DNA of 37,591 nt from Ensifer aridi (GTDB taxonomy: Bacteria; Pseudomonadota; Alphaproteobacteria; Rhizobiales; Rhizobiaceae): contig NZ_LUAV01000004.1 of assembly GCF_002078505.1 (NCBI RefSeq), forward strand, positions 183,360-220,950, written 5' to 3'. The position numbers and the translations under genes are program-made. This document shows, piece by piece, positions 1 through 9,264 of this stretch (the first letter of the stretch is position 1; each line of letters begins with the position of its first letter). The notes beneath the pieces were generated by a model. That model did no database searches. It was not told the DNA's origin and saw nothing but the letters and a program-made list of their open reading frames with translations.

Positions 1-55
1 CTTTGAATCGCTGCATGTCTCCTTACATCGAGGCGATTTAAGGAGACATGCAGCA
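1..55. repeat. RIME-like palindromic repeat, copy 1 (partial, cut by window edge)
   Basis: A near-perfect hairpin has its left arm at 11-30 and right arm at 34-53, with 20 bp, one mismatch and a 3-nt loop. The core CGATTTAAGGA and the flanking GCATG/CATGC match the second hairpin of the composite repeats at 4912, 9010 and 34118. The leading CTTTGAAT matches the linker that joins the two hairpins in those copies, so the first hairpin probably lies just outside the window. The resemblance to rhizobial RIME elements is from memory. Confidence 0.8.
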
Positions 56-287
56 GTTCATCTTTGTGACAGGGTCGCGGCCTTGTTGCAACCGTGCAGC
101 AGGAAAGCGATTGCACGCAGCGGCCCTCCGCGCGTCGTTGGCCGCGCAAGCCGACCGGATTCAGCAAGGTTTAACTCCGCCGAGGCTACCGTTCGGCATT
201 GCAGGGCGGGCGAAGCAAGACGAACCGCTGCCGCAGCGATCATGGTGACCGTGGTCGAATCCAATCCGGCATGGGAAACGAAATAAG

Positions 288-1334
288 ATGAAGCAGGGCC
301 TCGCGCGGGCGGTCAGCAAGCACATCAGACGTGTCGCCATCGCCGGCGGCCTGGAAGCTTCGCACCTGCTGGCGCAAGCGCGGCTGATGACACGAGCCCG
401 CGGACGGGGTGCTATCTTCACGCTGCATCACGTTCGCCCGAAGGTCCCGCGGGCCTTCGATCCCAACGCGCATTTGGAAATTACGCCGGAGTTCCTCGAG
501 GTCGCTGTCCTGACTTTGAAGCGAAACGGCTACCGTTTCGTCCCACTGGAGGAGGTGCCGGCTTGCCTTGCTTCCGAGGATACTCGGCCGTTCGCCTGTT
601 TTACCCTCGACGATGGCTACCGCAACAATCTCGATCATGGCCTGCCGGTGTTCGAGCGGCACTGCGTGCCTTTCACCGTCTTTGTCACTGCCGGCTATGT
701 CGATCGCACCCATACGCTCTGGTGGGAAACGCTCGCCGATCTGCTGTCGGCAGCTCAGACTTTGCGCTTCGGTTTCGGTGCGGGCGAAGAGATCATGGTG
801 GCCGCAACGCTTGCCGAGAAGCAGGCGGCCTTCGATAGGATCACCGCGCATATCCATCGCGGCGACGAGGCGCGTACCGTCGCTGTGCTGAACCGGGCTG
901 CAGCCGAGCACGGCGTCGACCCCTTGGCCATTACCGAACGATTGACGCTCGATGAGGCGGGTTTGCGCGCGCTGATCGCAAGCCCACTTGCGAGCCTTGG
1001 CGGCCACACGATCAGCCATCGCGCTTTGGCACGGCTCGATGAGGACGAGGCACGCCGCGAAATCTCGGCATCCGCCGACCGTATCGAGGCGGTTTCCGGT
1101 CGCAGGCCCCTGAGCTTTGCCTATCCCTATGGCGACCGGCTTGCCGTTTCGGAACGAGACCATCGCCTTGCCGCGGGTCTCGGCTTCGCCGTCGCCGTCA
1201 CGACGGAACCCGGCATGCTTTCGGCCGCCGCGAATCCGCATGCGCTGCCGCGCATTTCCCTTAACGGCCATTTCCAGAGCGCCCGCTACGTGACCGCTCT
1301 CGCATCCGGCATACCGTTCCGGCTTTTTGCCTGA
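288..1334 (+). CDS. NodB-type polysaccharide deacetylase family protein
   Basis: A 348-residue protein of the carbohydrate esterase 4 (NodB homology) fold. Members remove N- or O-acetyl groups from polysaccharides such as chitin oligomers, peptidoglycan or exopolysaccharide; the substrate here cannot be told. Visible motifs are FTLDDG with the aspartate pair at residues 108-109, the metal-binding pair H240 and H244 in GGHTISHR, and FAYPYGDR near residue 275. There is no clear signal peptide; the N-terminus is basic (MKQGLARAVSKHIRR). The ATG at 288 is the first good start after a 230-nt stretch with no gene. It converges on pdxH. The family is clear, the substrate is not. Confidence 0.85.
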   Translation: MKQGLARAVSKHIRRVAIAGGLEASHLLAQARLMTRARGRGAIFTLHHVRPKVPRAFDPNAHLEITPEFLEVAVLTLKRNGYRFVPLEEVPACLASEDTRPFACFTLDDGYRNNLDHGLPVFERHCVPFTVFVTAGYVDRTHTLWWETLADLLSAAQTLRFGFGAGEEIMVAATLAEKQAAFDRITAHIHRGDEARTVAVLNRAAAEHGVDPLAITERLTLDEAGLRALIASPLASLGGHTISHRALARLDEDEARREISASADRIEAVSGRRPLSFAYPYGDRLAVSERDHRLAAGLGFAVAVTTEPGMLSAAANPHALPRISLNGHFQSARYVTALASGIPFRLFA

Positions 1335-1370
1335 ATATTGGACGAGCCGCCCGTCAGATCACGATAAGTC

Positions 1371-1415
1371 AGCGCGGGTGCGGGCGGAAAACCGCGCACA
1401 TCCTCATCCCGCGCT
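1371..1415. terminator. Possible bidirectional terminator hairpin between deacetylase and pdxH
   Basis: An outer stem AGCGCGGG (1371-1378) pairs with CCCGCGCT (1408-1415) and encloses a second stem around an AAAA loop (1379-1397). It lies between two convergent genes and touches the pdxH stop codon. No T-tract follows on either strand, so intrinsic termination is uncertain. Confidence 0.35.
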
Positions 1416-2034
1416 AGGGATACATCCGCACCTTCGTCCAGCCACCTTCCGGCGCCGCGCGGCGGAACTCGATGCGATCGTGCAGCCGGAAGGGCCGGTC
1501 ATGCCAGAATTCGATCGAGATCGGGCGGATGCGGAAACCGGACCAATATTGCGGCCGCGGAATCTCGCCGATCGCGTACCGGGCCGTGTATTCGGCGACC
1601 GACTTCTCGAGCGCGAAGCGGCTTTCGAGCGGGCGCGACTGCTTCGAGGCCCAGGCGCCGATGCGGCTGCCGCGCGGCCGGGTCTTGAAATATTCGTCCG
1701 CCTCTTCGTCGGAGACGATTTCAACCGGGCCGCGCAGGCGCACCTGCCGGCGCAGCGATTTCCAGTGGAAACACATGGCGGCTTTTGGGGTTGCCAGAAT
1801 TTCACGGCCTTTCTGGCTTTCGAAATTCGTGTAGAAGACGAAGCCGCGTTCGTCGAATCCCTTGAGCAGGACCATGCGTAGATTGGGCAGGCCATCGGGG
1901 TCGACGGTCGCGAGCGCGACGGCGGTCGGATCGTTCACCTCGCTCTCCTCGGCGTCCTTCAGCCATGTGCCGAAAAGGGAAAAGGGCTCGTTCGCGTCCG
2001 TGAAGTCACTGCTTGTTAACTCATGCGCGGTCAT
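1414..2034 (-). CDS. pdxH: Pyridoxamine 5'-phosphate oxidase
   Basis: A 206-residue FMN-dependent enzyme that oxidises pyridoxine or pyridoxamine 5'-phosphate to pyridoxal 5'-phosphate, the last step of vitamin B6 synthesis and salvage. The sequence shows the family blocks [63 protein letters not shown] and the C-terminal [18 protein letters not shown], which holds the PLP-binding RLHDR segment. Length and ends match the family. An in-frame ATG exists at 2046, but the one at 2034 is preferred because a GGAAG ribosome site lies 5-9 nt upstream and the protein then starts [11 protein letters not shown] like other rhizobial PdxH proteins. Monocistronic in this window. Confidence 0.95.
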   Translation of the reverse strand: MTAHELTSSDFTDANEPFSLFGTWLKDAEESEVNDPTAVALATVDPDGLPNLRMVLLKGFDERGFVFYTNFESQKGREILATPKAAMCFHWKSLRRQVRLRGPVEIVSDEEADEYFKTRPRGSRIGAWASKQSRPLESRFALEKSVAEYTARYAIGEIPRPQYWSGFRIRPISIEFWHDRPFRLHDRIEFRRAAPEGGWTKVRMYP

Positions 2035-2170
2035 ATTGTCTTCCAATGCCGTGTGTCTGGCGCGGGACCACTACGGGATGTATCCGATTCGTGTTCTCGC
2101 ATCGAAAAATGTCAGAGCCTGCTGCCGGACTTCCTCGCGGCATGCTCTGGCGAGTCTTGACAGGATTGCC

Positions 2171-2623
2171 GTGCAAGACATAGCAAAGCGGATCGATGGC
2201 AAGAAGGGTTTTTGCTTCGTGTTGCTGCGCAGCGCGGCAATTTGCCTGACGATTCTCACTCTACCGGGATGTATGGGCGCGGGTCTCGATGTTTTCGGAG
2301 GCTCAGGCGTCGATCGCTCGGTCTCGACCGGGACCGTTCCGGTGGCCAAGACGTCGGACGGCCTTTCCGACGCCGTTGCCGTGCGTAATGCCGTCACCTC
2401 CGCCGACATCAGCCAGGGGGGCAATGCCATTCCCTGGGCCAACGCAACCTCGGGAAGCGCCGGTGTGATCAGCAGCATTGAGGAGGATCGTGCCTCCGGC
2501 ATGCGGTGCAGGCGGTTTACGACGACGCGCCACTCCTTCGAAGGCATAGCCAAGTTCGACGGCAGCACCTGCCAGCTCGAAAGCGGTGAATGGTATCTGA
2601 CGAGCTTCGGTCCGCGTAGCTGA
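2171..2623 (+). CDS. Small surface lipoprotein, RT0821/Lpp0805-like
   Basis: A predicted lipoprotein of about 150 residues. A hydrophobic stretch (FVLLRSAAICLTILTLPGC) ends in the lipobox LPGC, so the mature protein would start at that cysteine and be anchored in the envelope. The C-terminal half (CRRFTTTRHSFEGIAKFDGSTC...GEWYLTSFGP) resembles the RT0821/Lpp0805 family of alphaproteobacterial surface proteins. Function is unknown. The frame is open upstream to 1862, but that would overlap pdxH on the other strand; the GTG at 2171 places the signal peptide near the N-terminus. Start is tentative. Confidence 0.65.
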   Translation: MQDIAKRIDGKKGFCFVLLRSAAICLTILTLPGCMGAGLDVFGGSGVDRSVSTGTVPVAKTSDGLSDAVAVRNAVTSADISQGGNAIPWANATSGSAGVISSIEEDRASGMRCRRFTTTRHSFEGIAKFDGSTCQLESGEWYLTSFGPRS

Positions 2624-2834
2624 AATCGGCGGTTAACCACGTTGCTGCAAAGCGGCGGATCGACGCGCCGGAGCAGTGCCTTCAGGCTGGCGATGCCGCT
2701 TCCGACTAACCGATAGTTAGCAACTTCTCGCCGATCATCGCTGAAGAAGAAGGGCGTTCTGAGGCCTTTCGAATTCGTCAGGCATGCGGCGAGCTCCGGG
2801 AGAGGGCTGCCGATAAGGAAAATGGTGGCAAGCC

Positions 2835-3881
2835 ATGCGCGATCCCTACGCAATTCTCGGTGTGCGTCGCAATGCCGGGCAGGAGGAAATCAAGGCGGCC
2901 TGGCGCTCGTTGGCCAAGGCAGTGCACCCTGATCACAATCAGGACGATCCGCTCGCCACCGAGCGCTTCGCCGAAGCGGGCCGAGCCTATGAGCTGCTGC
3001 GCGATCCGGTGCGTAGAAGCCGATATGATTGGGCCCGGCGCGAGGCGGAACTCCGGCGCATGGAGGCGATGAAGGAGAAGATGCGTGGTCCCGAGGCTGC
3101 CGAGGAACCGGTGGGCGCCGAGACGGCAGAGGAGGCGGTTTCCCGCATCTTCGGCGTCGAGCCGCAGACCGCAGCATCGGCCCCGCGCATGAAGGCGTCG
3201 GTGCGCCCTGACAAGACCGGGCCGGCCGCAGATGCCGGCAGGGCGGATTCCGCGGCTGAGCCGGAGCCGCCGAAAACCGAGGCCGCCCCGGCCAGACGTT
3301 CCATTGCGCCCGCTGCGGAGCTCGTCTCTGCGATCGTCCAGCGCATTCGCGGCCGCATCGCAAGGACGGCGGAGAAGGTGCCGGATCTTGCCATTGATGT
3401 GCCAGTCAGTATCGAGGACGTGATCAATCGGGCGCGCGTCTCGGTCGAGCTCCCGGAGGGAGAAACGGTCAGGATCGCGATACCGGCCGGCGCGACGGAC
3501 GGCCAAACGATCCGCCTGAAGGAGCAGGGTTACCGCGTCGCCGGGATGGTCCGCGGCGATGTCGTCGCAGCATTGCGCATCGGCCAGGACGGGCCGTTCC
3601 GCACCCGAGGTCTAGACCTTGTGACCACTCTGCCGCTCGACCTTGAAAATGCGGTTCTGGGCTGCGAGACCACGATCGACACGCCGAACGGCCCGGTCGC
3701 GGTGACGGTGCCGGCCTGGTCAGGGTCCGACAAGGTGATCCCTGTTTTCGGCAAAGGACTGCCTGGGGCCGACGGCGAACGCGGGGACCTGCTCGTCGAA
3801 TTGCGGCTTGTGCTTCATGAGAAGCCGGATGACAGGGTGATGGACCTCATGCGTTCCCAGCGCGACGGCCTTTATTTGTGA
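2835..3881 (+). CDS. DnaJ/CbpA-type co-chaperone (J-domain plus C-terminal substrate-binding domain)
   Basis: A 348-residue Hsp40 protein. Residues 1-65 form a J-domain (DPYAILGVRRNAGQEEIKAAW) with an intact HPD tripeptide (AVHPDHN), which stimulates DnaK ATPase. Residues about 75-175 are a low-complexity, Ala/Glu/Pro-rich linker. Residues about 185-340 form the DnaJ C-terminal beta domains (AIDVPVSIEDVINRARVSV, IPAGATDGQTIRLKEQG, GDLLVELRLVLHEK). The zinc-finger CxxCxGxG repeats of classical DnaJ are absent, so it is of the CbpA type. It precedes fabI by 202 nt, and a promoter-like sequence between them suggests separate transcription. Its substrates are not evident. Confidence 0.85.
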   Translation: MRDPYAILGVRRNAGQEEIKAAWRSLAKAVHPDHNQDDPLATERFAEAGRAYELLRDPVRRSRYDWARREAELRRMEAMKEKMRGPEAAEEPVGAETAEEAVSRIFGVEPQTAASAPRMKASVRPDKTGPAADAGRADSAAEPEPPKTEAAPARRSIAPAAELVSAIVQRIRGRIARTAEKVPDLAIDVPVSIEDVINRARVSVELPEGETVRIAIPAGATDGQTIRLKEQGYRVAGMVRGDVVAALRIGQDGPFRTRGLDLVTTLPLDLENAVLGCETTIDTPNGPVAVTVPAWSGSDKVIPVFGKGLPGADGERGDLLVELRLVLHEKPDDRVMDLMRSQRDGLYL

Positions 3882-3941
3882 AGCTTTTCTGACAAGGTGA
3901 ACCAATATTACGGGGACTAACAGTTCCTGATCTGCACCGCG

Positions 3942-3970
3942 CTTGAACCGCTTAGGCGCCTATGCCATAG
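3942..3970 (+). promoter_or_regulatory. Candidate sigma-70-type promoter for fabI
   Basis: CTTGAA (3942-3947) and CCATAG (3965-3970) are separated by 17 nt and resemble the rhizobial housekeeping consensus CTTGAC-N17-CTATAT. This would give a leader of about 107 nt before the fabI ATG, containing the stem-loop at 3989-4020. It is a consensus match only. Confidence 0.35.
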
Positions 3971-3988
3971 GCAATTCTCGACAATTTT

Positions 3989-4020
3989 GCCGCACCCGTG
4001 CAAAGGCGAATCGGTGCGGC
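3989..4020 (+). other. Stem-loop in the fabI leader
   Basis: GCCGCACC (3989-3996) and GGTGCGGC (4013-4020) form a perfect 8-bp stem with a 16-nt loop, 64 nt upstream of the fabI start. No T-tract follows. It could be an mRNA stability or regulatory structure, or chance in GC-rich DNA. Confidence 0.35.
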
Positions 4021-4083
4021 GTCATTCGTGAACATTGCCATCGGCGGGCAGCCGGTGCAGGCAGACAGTATTGGGGACACTCC

Positions 4084-4902
4084 ATGGCTCAGGCATCGGG
4101 TCTGATGAATGGCAAGCGTGGCGTCATCATGGGCGTCGCAAACAATCGCTCGATTGCGTGGGGCATTGCCAAGGCGTTGTCGGAAGCCGGCGCTGAAATC
4201 GCGCTGACGTGGCAGGGCGATGCGCTGAAGAAGCGCGTAGAGCCACTGGCCCAGGAACTTGGCGCCGTCATGGCCGGCCACTGCGACGTGACCGACCTCG
4301 GCACGATCGATGCCGTTTTCTCGACGCTCGAGGAGAAGTGGGGCAAGATCGACTTCGTCGTGCATGCCATCGCCTTCTCCGACAAGGACGAGCTGACGGG
4401 GCGCTATCTCGATACCAGCCGCGACAACTTCGCCCGCACGATGGATATTTCCGTCTATTCCTTCACGGCGGTTGCTGCGCGCGCCGATCGCATCATGAAC
4501 GACGGTGGCTCGATGTTGACGCTCACCTATTACGGCGCCGAAAAGGTCATGCCGCATTACAACGTGATGGGAGTCGCCAAGGCTGCACTCGAGGCAAGCG
4601 TGCGCTATCTGGCGGTTGATCTCGGCAATCGCGGCATCCGCGTCAACGCGATCTCGGCCGGGCCGATCAAGACGCTCGCCGCGTCAGGCATCGGCGATTT
4701 CCGCTATATCTTGAAGTGGAACGAATACAACGCTCCACTGAAGCGCACCGTCTCCATCGAGGAGGTCGGCAATTCCGCACTCTATCTGCTGTCCGATCTG
4801 TCGAGCGGCGTCACCGGCGAAGTCCATCATGTCGATTCGGGCTACCACACGGTAGGCATGAAGGCTGTCGACGCCCCGGATATCAGCGTTCTGAAGGACT
4901 GA
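4084..4902 (+). CDS. fabI: Enoyl-[acyl-carrier-protein] reductase (NADH), FabI
   Basis: A 272-residue short-chain dehydrogenase-type enzyme for the last reduction of each fatty acid elongation cycle (enoyl-ACP to acyl-ACP). It has the FabI-specific nucleotide motif GVANNRSIAWGIAK, GHCDVTD, and the catalytic Tyr-x6-Lys (YNVMGVAK), with ISAGPIKTLAASGI and VTGEVHHVDSGYH near the C-terminus. The open frame extends upstream to 3943, but the ATG at 4084 gives the usual N-terminus MAQASGLMNGKRG and is preceded by a GGGGA ribosome site. A composite RIME-like repeat follows directly. Sinorhizobia carry more than one fabI, so this copy may be one of two. Confidence 0.95.
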   Translation: MAQASGLMNGKRGVIMGVANNRSIAWGIAKALSEAGAEIALTWQGDALKKRVEPLAQELGAVMAGHCDVTDLGTIDAVFSTLEEKWGKIDFVVHAIAFSDKDELTGRYLDTSRDNFARTMDISVYSFTAVAARADRIMNDGGSMLTLTYYGAEKVMPHYNVMGVAKAALEASVRYLAVDLGNRGIRVNAISAGPIKTLAASGIGDFRYILKWNEYNAPLKRTVSIEEVGNSALYLLSDLSSGVTGEVHHVDSGYHTVGMKAVDAPDISVLKD

Positions 4903-4911
4903 TCGTCTTCG

Positions 4912-5013
4912 CGCTGCAGCGTCGTGCGTCCTTTCAGGCGCACGAATTCGCTGTGGCACTTAGAGCGCTGCAGGTCTTATCCTTAAATCCGCTGCGATTT
5001 AAGGACATGCAGC
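4912..5013. repeat. RIME-like composite repeat, copy 2 (complete)
   Basis: About 102 bp with two hairpins. The first (module A, about 4913-4958) has CTGCAGCG...CGCTGTGG outer arms and a GTGCGTC/GGCGCAC inner stem around CTTTCA. The second (module B) is TCCTTAAATC (4980-4989) paired with GATTTAAGGA (4996-5005), followed by CATGCAG. Layout and spacing match the copies at 9010 and 34118. It sits between two plus-strand genes. Confidence 0.85.
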
Positions 5014-5049
5014 AGGGACGGTGGCGACGGCTCGCCCGGAGTGAACACT

Positions 5050-5634
5050 GTGCTCATCTACATGGTCCGCCACGGACAAACGGACTGGAATGCGGAGAGC
5101 CGCCTTCAGGGCCAGAAGGATATTCCCCTCAACGAAACCGGCCGCCAGCAGGCGACCGGGAATGGGATAGCACTGGGGAAGATCCTCGGGAGTGATGCCG
5201 GCGGCTTCGATTTCGTCAGTAGTCCCCTCGGTCGCACGCGCGAAACCATGGAGCGCCTCCGGCGAGCGATGGGGCTCGACCCATTTGCCTACGTGACCGA
5301 CGAGCGGCTGAAGGAGGTCTCCTTCGGCGACTGGGAGGGCTACACGCTCCCGGAGCTGAAGCGCCTTGTACCGGAGCGCATCGCCGAGCGGCGCGTCGCC
5401 AAATGGGACTTCATTCCACCAGGTGCCGATGCCGAGAGCTACGAGATCCTGTCCTGGCGCGTAGGCGCGTGGCTGAAGGGCGTGACGCGGCCTACGATTT
5501 GCGTCAGCCACGGCGGCGTCATCCGGGCGCTGTTCAAGCTGCTCGGCGAAATGGAGGCCGAGGAAGCGGCGGCTGCAGCAATCCCGCAGGACCGTTTGCT
5601 GAAGATCGTCGATGGCTCGATAAACTGGATTTGA
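5050..5634 (+). CDS. Histidine phosphatase family protein (phosphoglycerate mutase-like)
   Basis: A protein of about 194 residues of the histidine phosphatase superfamily, which uses a phospho-histidine intermediate. Visible are the RHG signature with the nucleophile (MVRHGQTDWN), LNETGRQQA, SSPLGRTRETM, the conserved acidic block SFGDWEGYTLPEL, and the second catalytic histidine in VSHGGVIRALF. Such proteins may act on sugar phosphates, phospho-proteins or cobalamin intermediates; sequence alone does not say which. There are two in-frame GTG codons, at 5041 and 5050. The latter is preferred because GGAG (5038-5041) lies at a good distance. Confidence 0.85.
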   Translation: MLIYMVRHGQTDWNAESRLQGQKDIPLNETGRQQATGNGIALGKILGSDAGGFDFVSSPLGRTRETMERLRRAMGLDPFAYVTDERLKEVSFGDWEGYTLPELKRLVPERIAERRVAKWDFIPPGADAESYEILSWRVGAWLKGVTRPTICVSHGGVIRALFKLLGEMEAEEAAAAAIPQDRLLKIVDGSINWI

Positions 5635-5689
5635 TCGTGCTCGCCGCACGCCCGATGACCGAGTTAGCGGTTTAGCTGGCGCTCAGGAC

Positions 5690-5950
5690 CTACTGAAGGA
5701 TCTCCAGATCGTTGATGACGCGTTTGCCGTCGACCTCAGTGTAGAAGACGAGAACCTTTACGCCGGCCTTCAGTCCCTCGAAGTTGAATTCCTCGGGCGC
5801 CTGGTAGCTTTTGCCGTCATCGAGGGAGAGGCTCAGCCGGTCGGTATCGATACTGGTGATGACGGCCTCGACGTCGGCGCTCTCTGCAAGCGCGGAAAGA
5901 GGGGAAAGCAAGCTTGCGGTGGCCATGAGCGTGGCAATGACAAATCGCAT
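5690..5950 (-). CDS. Small exported DUF1344-type protein
   Basis: An 86-residue protein with a signal peptide (MRFVIATLMATASLL...ALAES, cleavage near residue 23) and a small beta-rich domain (DVEAVITSIDTDRLSLSLDDG...VLVFYTEVDGKRVINDLEI), as in the alphaproteobacterial DUF1344 family. Role unknown; the mature protein should be periplasmic. An upstream in-frame ATG at 5995 would add 15 residues before the signal peptide. It is divergent from the GGDEF/EAL gene at 6147. Confidence 0.7.
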   Translation of the reverse strand: MRFVIATLMATASLLSPLSALAESADVEAVITSIDTDRLSLSLDDGKSYQAPEEFNFEGLKAGVKVLVFYTEVDGKRVINDLEILQ

Positions 5951-6146
5951 CTTTCTTGCCCTCTTCAGTGATTCTGCGAATGTTCTTGTCATCACCCTTT
6001 GATCCCCGATTGTGGCAAAAGTAGCCTTGTATTGTTGCTTTTAGGACGCACCCGCGAAACTGGATGGCCGGCGGAGCGGAGAGTGAACGCCGACGTCGCG
6101 AATTTCAAGCGAACCAAACCATGAACGGCCGCCCGCGAGCTTTCGC

Positions 6147-8951
6147 ATGGCTCCTATCTTCAGGTTTTCCAAGGAAATTTCACGAAAGCCTATCTTAAGA
6201 CTCCGCCGCTACGGTAACGCGCGGATTGGGGAAAAACCATTGATCATTGCCGTTCTGCGTCATCACGTCCGCACGATCGCCAAGCTCGCCAAACCGTCGC
6301 TCGTCCCGGCGGTCATTGCGGCTGTCGTCGTTGCAACCGGTGGTCACATCTACGAGCGCCAGAATCGTGAGAACTTCCGCAGCGAGCTCAAGATCAAGGT
6401 CGACAACGAACTTAGCCTTATCGCCAGCCGTGTCGAGGCGGAGATCGACGCCAATATTGCCGCGCTGAACGGATTTGCCAACGCCGTGGCGATCCGGCCG
6501 GATACCGGGGCGGAGGAGCTGAGCGAACTGGCGACGAAGCTGCTCCTGCAGAATCCGCTGATGATCCGCGTATCGGCAGCGCAAGGCGGCGTGGTCGGCG
6601 CCGCCTTTCCGCCAGGCTCCCAACAGTGGTTCATCGGAACGGACCTCAACAAATTCGCGACGACCCGGTCTGCCATGGAGCGTGCCGCATCGATGGGCAA
6701 ACCCGTCATCTTCGGGCGGGTGCGTCTGCCGAGCGGCCGCAGCGGCTTCGAGCTCTTCCTGCCCATCGTCGGCAAGGCGGCAAGCGGGACGTTATCGTGG
6801 AGCCTCGTCGAGGCGGTCCTCGACGACAAGGCACTCTATCGTGCGGCGCATTTGCGGGAAGAGGGCCAGGAGCTCTCGCAGATCTCCGATGGCCGCATGC
6901 AGGTCGATGTACGCCTTGCCATTCGCGACGTTTCCGTGACCGACAATATTCAGGACGCGTTCCTCGGTGAGGACGAGGTCTTCCGCAATGCTCCGGTCAT
7001 CCGCGAGCTTCGTCTGCCGGGCGGCGTCTGGGAACTCGCGGCGGTTCCGGTCGGCGGCTGGGCGCAAGAACCGGAAAACGGCGACGATATCCGGCTGGCG
7101 ATTTTTGCGGCGGTCGTCATCGTCGTCATGCCCATCCTGCTGACCGGTGGCCTCGTCAACGAGCGGCAACGGAACATCGCCAAATTGAAAGCGCGCGAAA
7201 GTGAGGTGCTGTCGCTCTCGCACCGTCTCAATCTGGCGCTTGAAGCGTCCAAGATCGGCATATGGGAGATCGATCTCAAGACGCAGGAACGCTCCTGGGA
7301 CGAGCGGATGTTTCATTTGCACGGGCTTTCGCGCAACGGCCGCGATCCGACCTACGACGAATGGCGCGCAACCGTGCATCCCGACGATATAGGCGCCGCA
7401 TCCTCCGTTCTGCTGCGTAGCCTCGACCAAGGCCTCGAATACCGGTCGCAGTATCGTGTGGTCCGGCCGGATGGGGGCATACGCCATATTCGCAACGTCG
7501 GTTCGGAGCATGAGGGTGCCGACGGCCGAGCCAAGATCATCGGCATCAGTTGGGATGTGACCGACGACGTGCTGATGACCGAGCAGCTACGGGCGGCGAA
7601 GGCCATGGCTGACCTCAAGAATGTGGAACTCGCCGACGCCAAGGATCGAATCGAGCACAATGCGCTGCATGACCCGCTGACTGGCCTCGGCAACCGAAGA
7701 ATGCTCGACAAGGCATTGGAACGGCTATCGGCCGCAGGTGCCGAGCGGCCGCCGGGCGTCGCTATCCTGCATATCGATCTCGACCGGTTCAAACAGATCA
7801 ACGACACGCTCGGACATGCAGCGGGCGACGCCATGCTGGTGCATGCCTCCGAGATCCTTCGCTCCAACATTTCTGCAGACGACATCGTCGCGCGCATTGG
7901 CGGCGACGAGTTCGTGGTGGTGCTTTCCGGGGCGCCCGACGACACGGCCTTGGCCGCGCTCTGCGACCGCATCATCGCGCAGATGCGCCAGCCGGTCGAT
8001 TACAACGGTTTTCCCTGCCGTTTCGGCGTGAGCATCGGCATTGCCGTCGCGCGCGGCGCGACGATCGACGCGCGCAAGCTGCTCGTCAACGCTGACATCG
8101 CCCTTTATCGCGCCAAGGAAAACGGCCGCAACCGGCACCAGTTCTTCACAGAGACGCTGCAGGCCGAGGTGGTCACCACCAAGCGGGTGGCCGACGAGAT
8201 CCTCGAGGGCATCGAACGCGACGAGTTCGTCCCGTGGTACCAGCCGCAGTTCGACGCGTCGACCCTAGCGCTCGCCGGCGTCGAAGCCTTGATCCGCTGG
8301 CGACATCCGCGCGAGGGTACGCTTACGCCGGACCGATTCCTGAGGATCGCCGAGGAGCTGAACGTAACGGCCGTGCTCGACCGCCTGGTTCTGGAGAAAT
8401 CGCTCGCGGACCGAATGCGCTGGGCAGCGGCGGGCCTCGTGGTTCCGAAGATCTCGGTGAACGTCTCGGCCAAGCGCCTGCAGGACCACGAATTGCTTGC
8501 CTCGCTCCAAGGACTGAGCATCGCCCCTGGCCAGATTTCCTTCGAACTGGTGGAGTCGATCTTCCTGGACGAGAGCGATGATGTCGTGACCGCCAATATC
8601 GAAGGAATCAAGAGGCTCGGCATCGACATAGAGATCGACGACTTCGGCACCGGCCACACCTCGATCGTTAGCCTCCTGAAGATCAAGCCGAAACGGCTGA
8701 AGATCGATCGCCAGCTCGTGGCGCCGGTGATCGGCGCGCGCAGGGAGCAGGCTCTGGTTCGTTCGATCATCGACATCGGCCGCTCCCTCGGCATTGAAAC
8801 CGTGGCGGAGGGTGTGGAAACGATGGCGCATGCGGAGATGCTCGGTATCCTGGGCTGCGACCTGCTGCAAGGCTATGCTTTCTCGCGGCCGTTGAGCAGC
8901 GGGGACTTCCTGGCCTTCGCAACGGCCAAGGGTCTCCGAATGGCGTCCTGA
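6147..8951 (+). CDS. Membrane GGDEF/EAL protein with periplasmic sensor and PAS domain (intact cyclase and phosphodiesterase motifs)
   Basis: A 934-residue protein that should make and/or degrade cyclic di-GMP. Order: first membrane segment near residues 50-70, a CHASE-like periplasmic region to about 310, a second membrane segment near 315-337, PAS (about 355-470), GGDEF (signature 585-589) and EAL (signature 713-715). Cyclase residues look intact ([21 protein letters not shown]). The RxxD inhibitory site before the signature is missing (SADD). EAL residues all look present: EAL, NVSA, ELVES, DDFGTG, KIDR, AEGVE and LQGYAFSRP. The start is uncertain: TTG at 6240 has a better ribosome site (GGGGA) and would remove 31 residues. 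It stands alone between a divergent small gene and aroC. Confidence 0.88.
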   Translation: MAPIFRFSKEISRKPILRLRRYGNARIGEKPLIIAVLRHHVRTIAKLAKPSLVPAVIAAVVVATGGHIYERQNRENFRSELKIKVDNELSLIASRVEAEIDANIAALNGFANAVAIRPDTGAEELSELATKLLLQNPLMIRVSAAQGGVVGAAFPPGSQQWFIGTDLNKFATTRSAMERAASMGKPVIFGRVRLPSGRSGFELFLPIVGKAASGTLSWSLVEAVLDDKALYRAAHLREEGQELSQISDGRMQVDVRLAIRDVSVTDNIQDAFLGEDEVFRNAPVIRELRLPGGVWELAAVPVGGWAQEPENGDDIRLAIFAAVVIVVMPILLTGGLVNERQRNIAKLKARESEVLSLSHRLNLALEASKIGIWEIDLKTQERSWDERMFHLHGLSRNGRDPTYDEWRATVHPDDIGAASSVLLRSLDQGLEYRSQYRVVRPDGGIRHIRNVGSEHEGADGRAKIIGISWDVTDDVLMTEQLRAAKAMADLKNVELADAKDRIEHNALHDPLTGLGNRRMLDKALERLSAAGAERPPGVAILHIDLDRFKQINDTLGHAAGDAMLVHASEILRSNISADDIVARIGGDEFVVVLSGAPDDTALAALCDRIIAQMRQPVDYNGFPCRFGVSIGIAVARGATIDARKLLVNADIALYRAKENGRNRHQFFTETLQAEVVTTKRVADEILEGIERDEFVPWYQPQFDASTLALAGVEALIRWRHPREGTLTPDRFLRIAEELNVTAVLDRLVLEKSLADRMRWAAAGLVVPKISVNVSAKRLQDHELLASLQGLSIAPGQISFELVESIFLDESDDVVTANIEGIKRLGIDIEIDDFGTGHTSIVSLLKIKPKRLKIDRQLVAPVIGARREQALVRSIIDIGRSLGIETVAEGVETMAHAEMLGILGCDLLQGYAFSRPLSSGDFLAFATAKGLRMAS

Positions 8952-9009
8952 CCCCGGCCGGCAAATTCTTGGACATCCCGGAAAGCCTTTTCCCCGCGAC
9001 AGCTTTCCA

Positions 9010-9113
9010 CTACAGCGCCGCGCATCTTGGCAGACGCGCAAAGGTCTCTGTAGCGCTTTGAGTTGCCGCATGTTTTTGTCCTTAAATCGGTTACGATTTA
9101 AGGAAACATGCAG
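9010..9113. repeat. RIME-like composite repeat, copy 3 (complete)
   Basis: 104 bp. Module A: CTACAGCG...CTCTGTAG outer arms (9010-9052) around an imperfect GCGCATC/GACGCGC inner stem. Linker: GCGCTTTGAGTTGCCGCATG. Module B: TCCTTAAATCG (9079-9089) pairs perfectly with CGATTTAAGGA (9094-9104), ending in CATGCAG. It lies in the 313-nt stretch between the GGDEF/EAL gene and aroC; the remaining 151 nt before aroC show no gene or clear promoter. Confidence 0.88.
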
Positions 9114-9264
9114 TAAGAGAGGGCACGCGCAAATTCGCGCGGATCTTCTTGGAGCGGGCGGTCGAATAGAACGTTGCCTTTTGCTCCAAGGCAATTGGAA
9201 TCATGCCGACGCGGCCGAACCAGGATCGGTTCGTCCCGTCGCGATCCGGAGTTCGGTAGCCGCC

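Noticed and set aside
240..1271. A 343-codon minus-strand open frame opposite the polysaccharide deacetylase
   Set aside because: The plus-strand protein has clear catalytic motifs; the antisense one has none.
2624..2834. GGTTAACC near 2631 as a CtrA site
   Set aside because: It is a single half-site without a spaced partner or promoter nearby, and such 6-8 base matches are common by chance.
2835..3881. Possible full DnaJ with zinc finger
   Set aside because: No CxxCxGxG repeats are present, so the gene is kept as CbpA-like and not called dnaJ.
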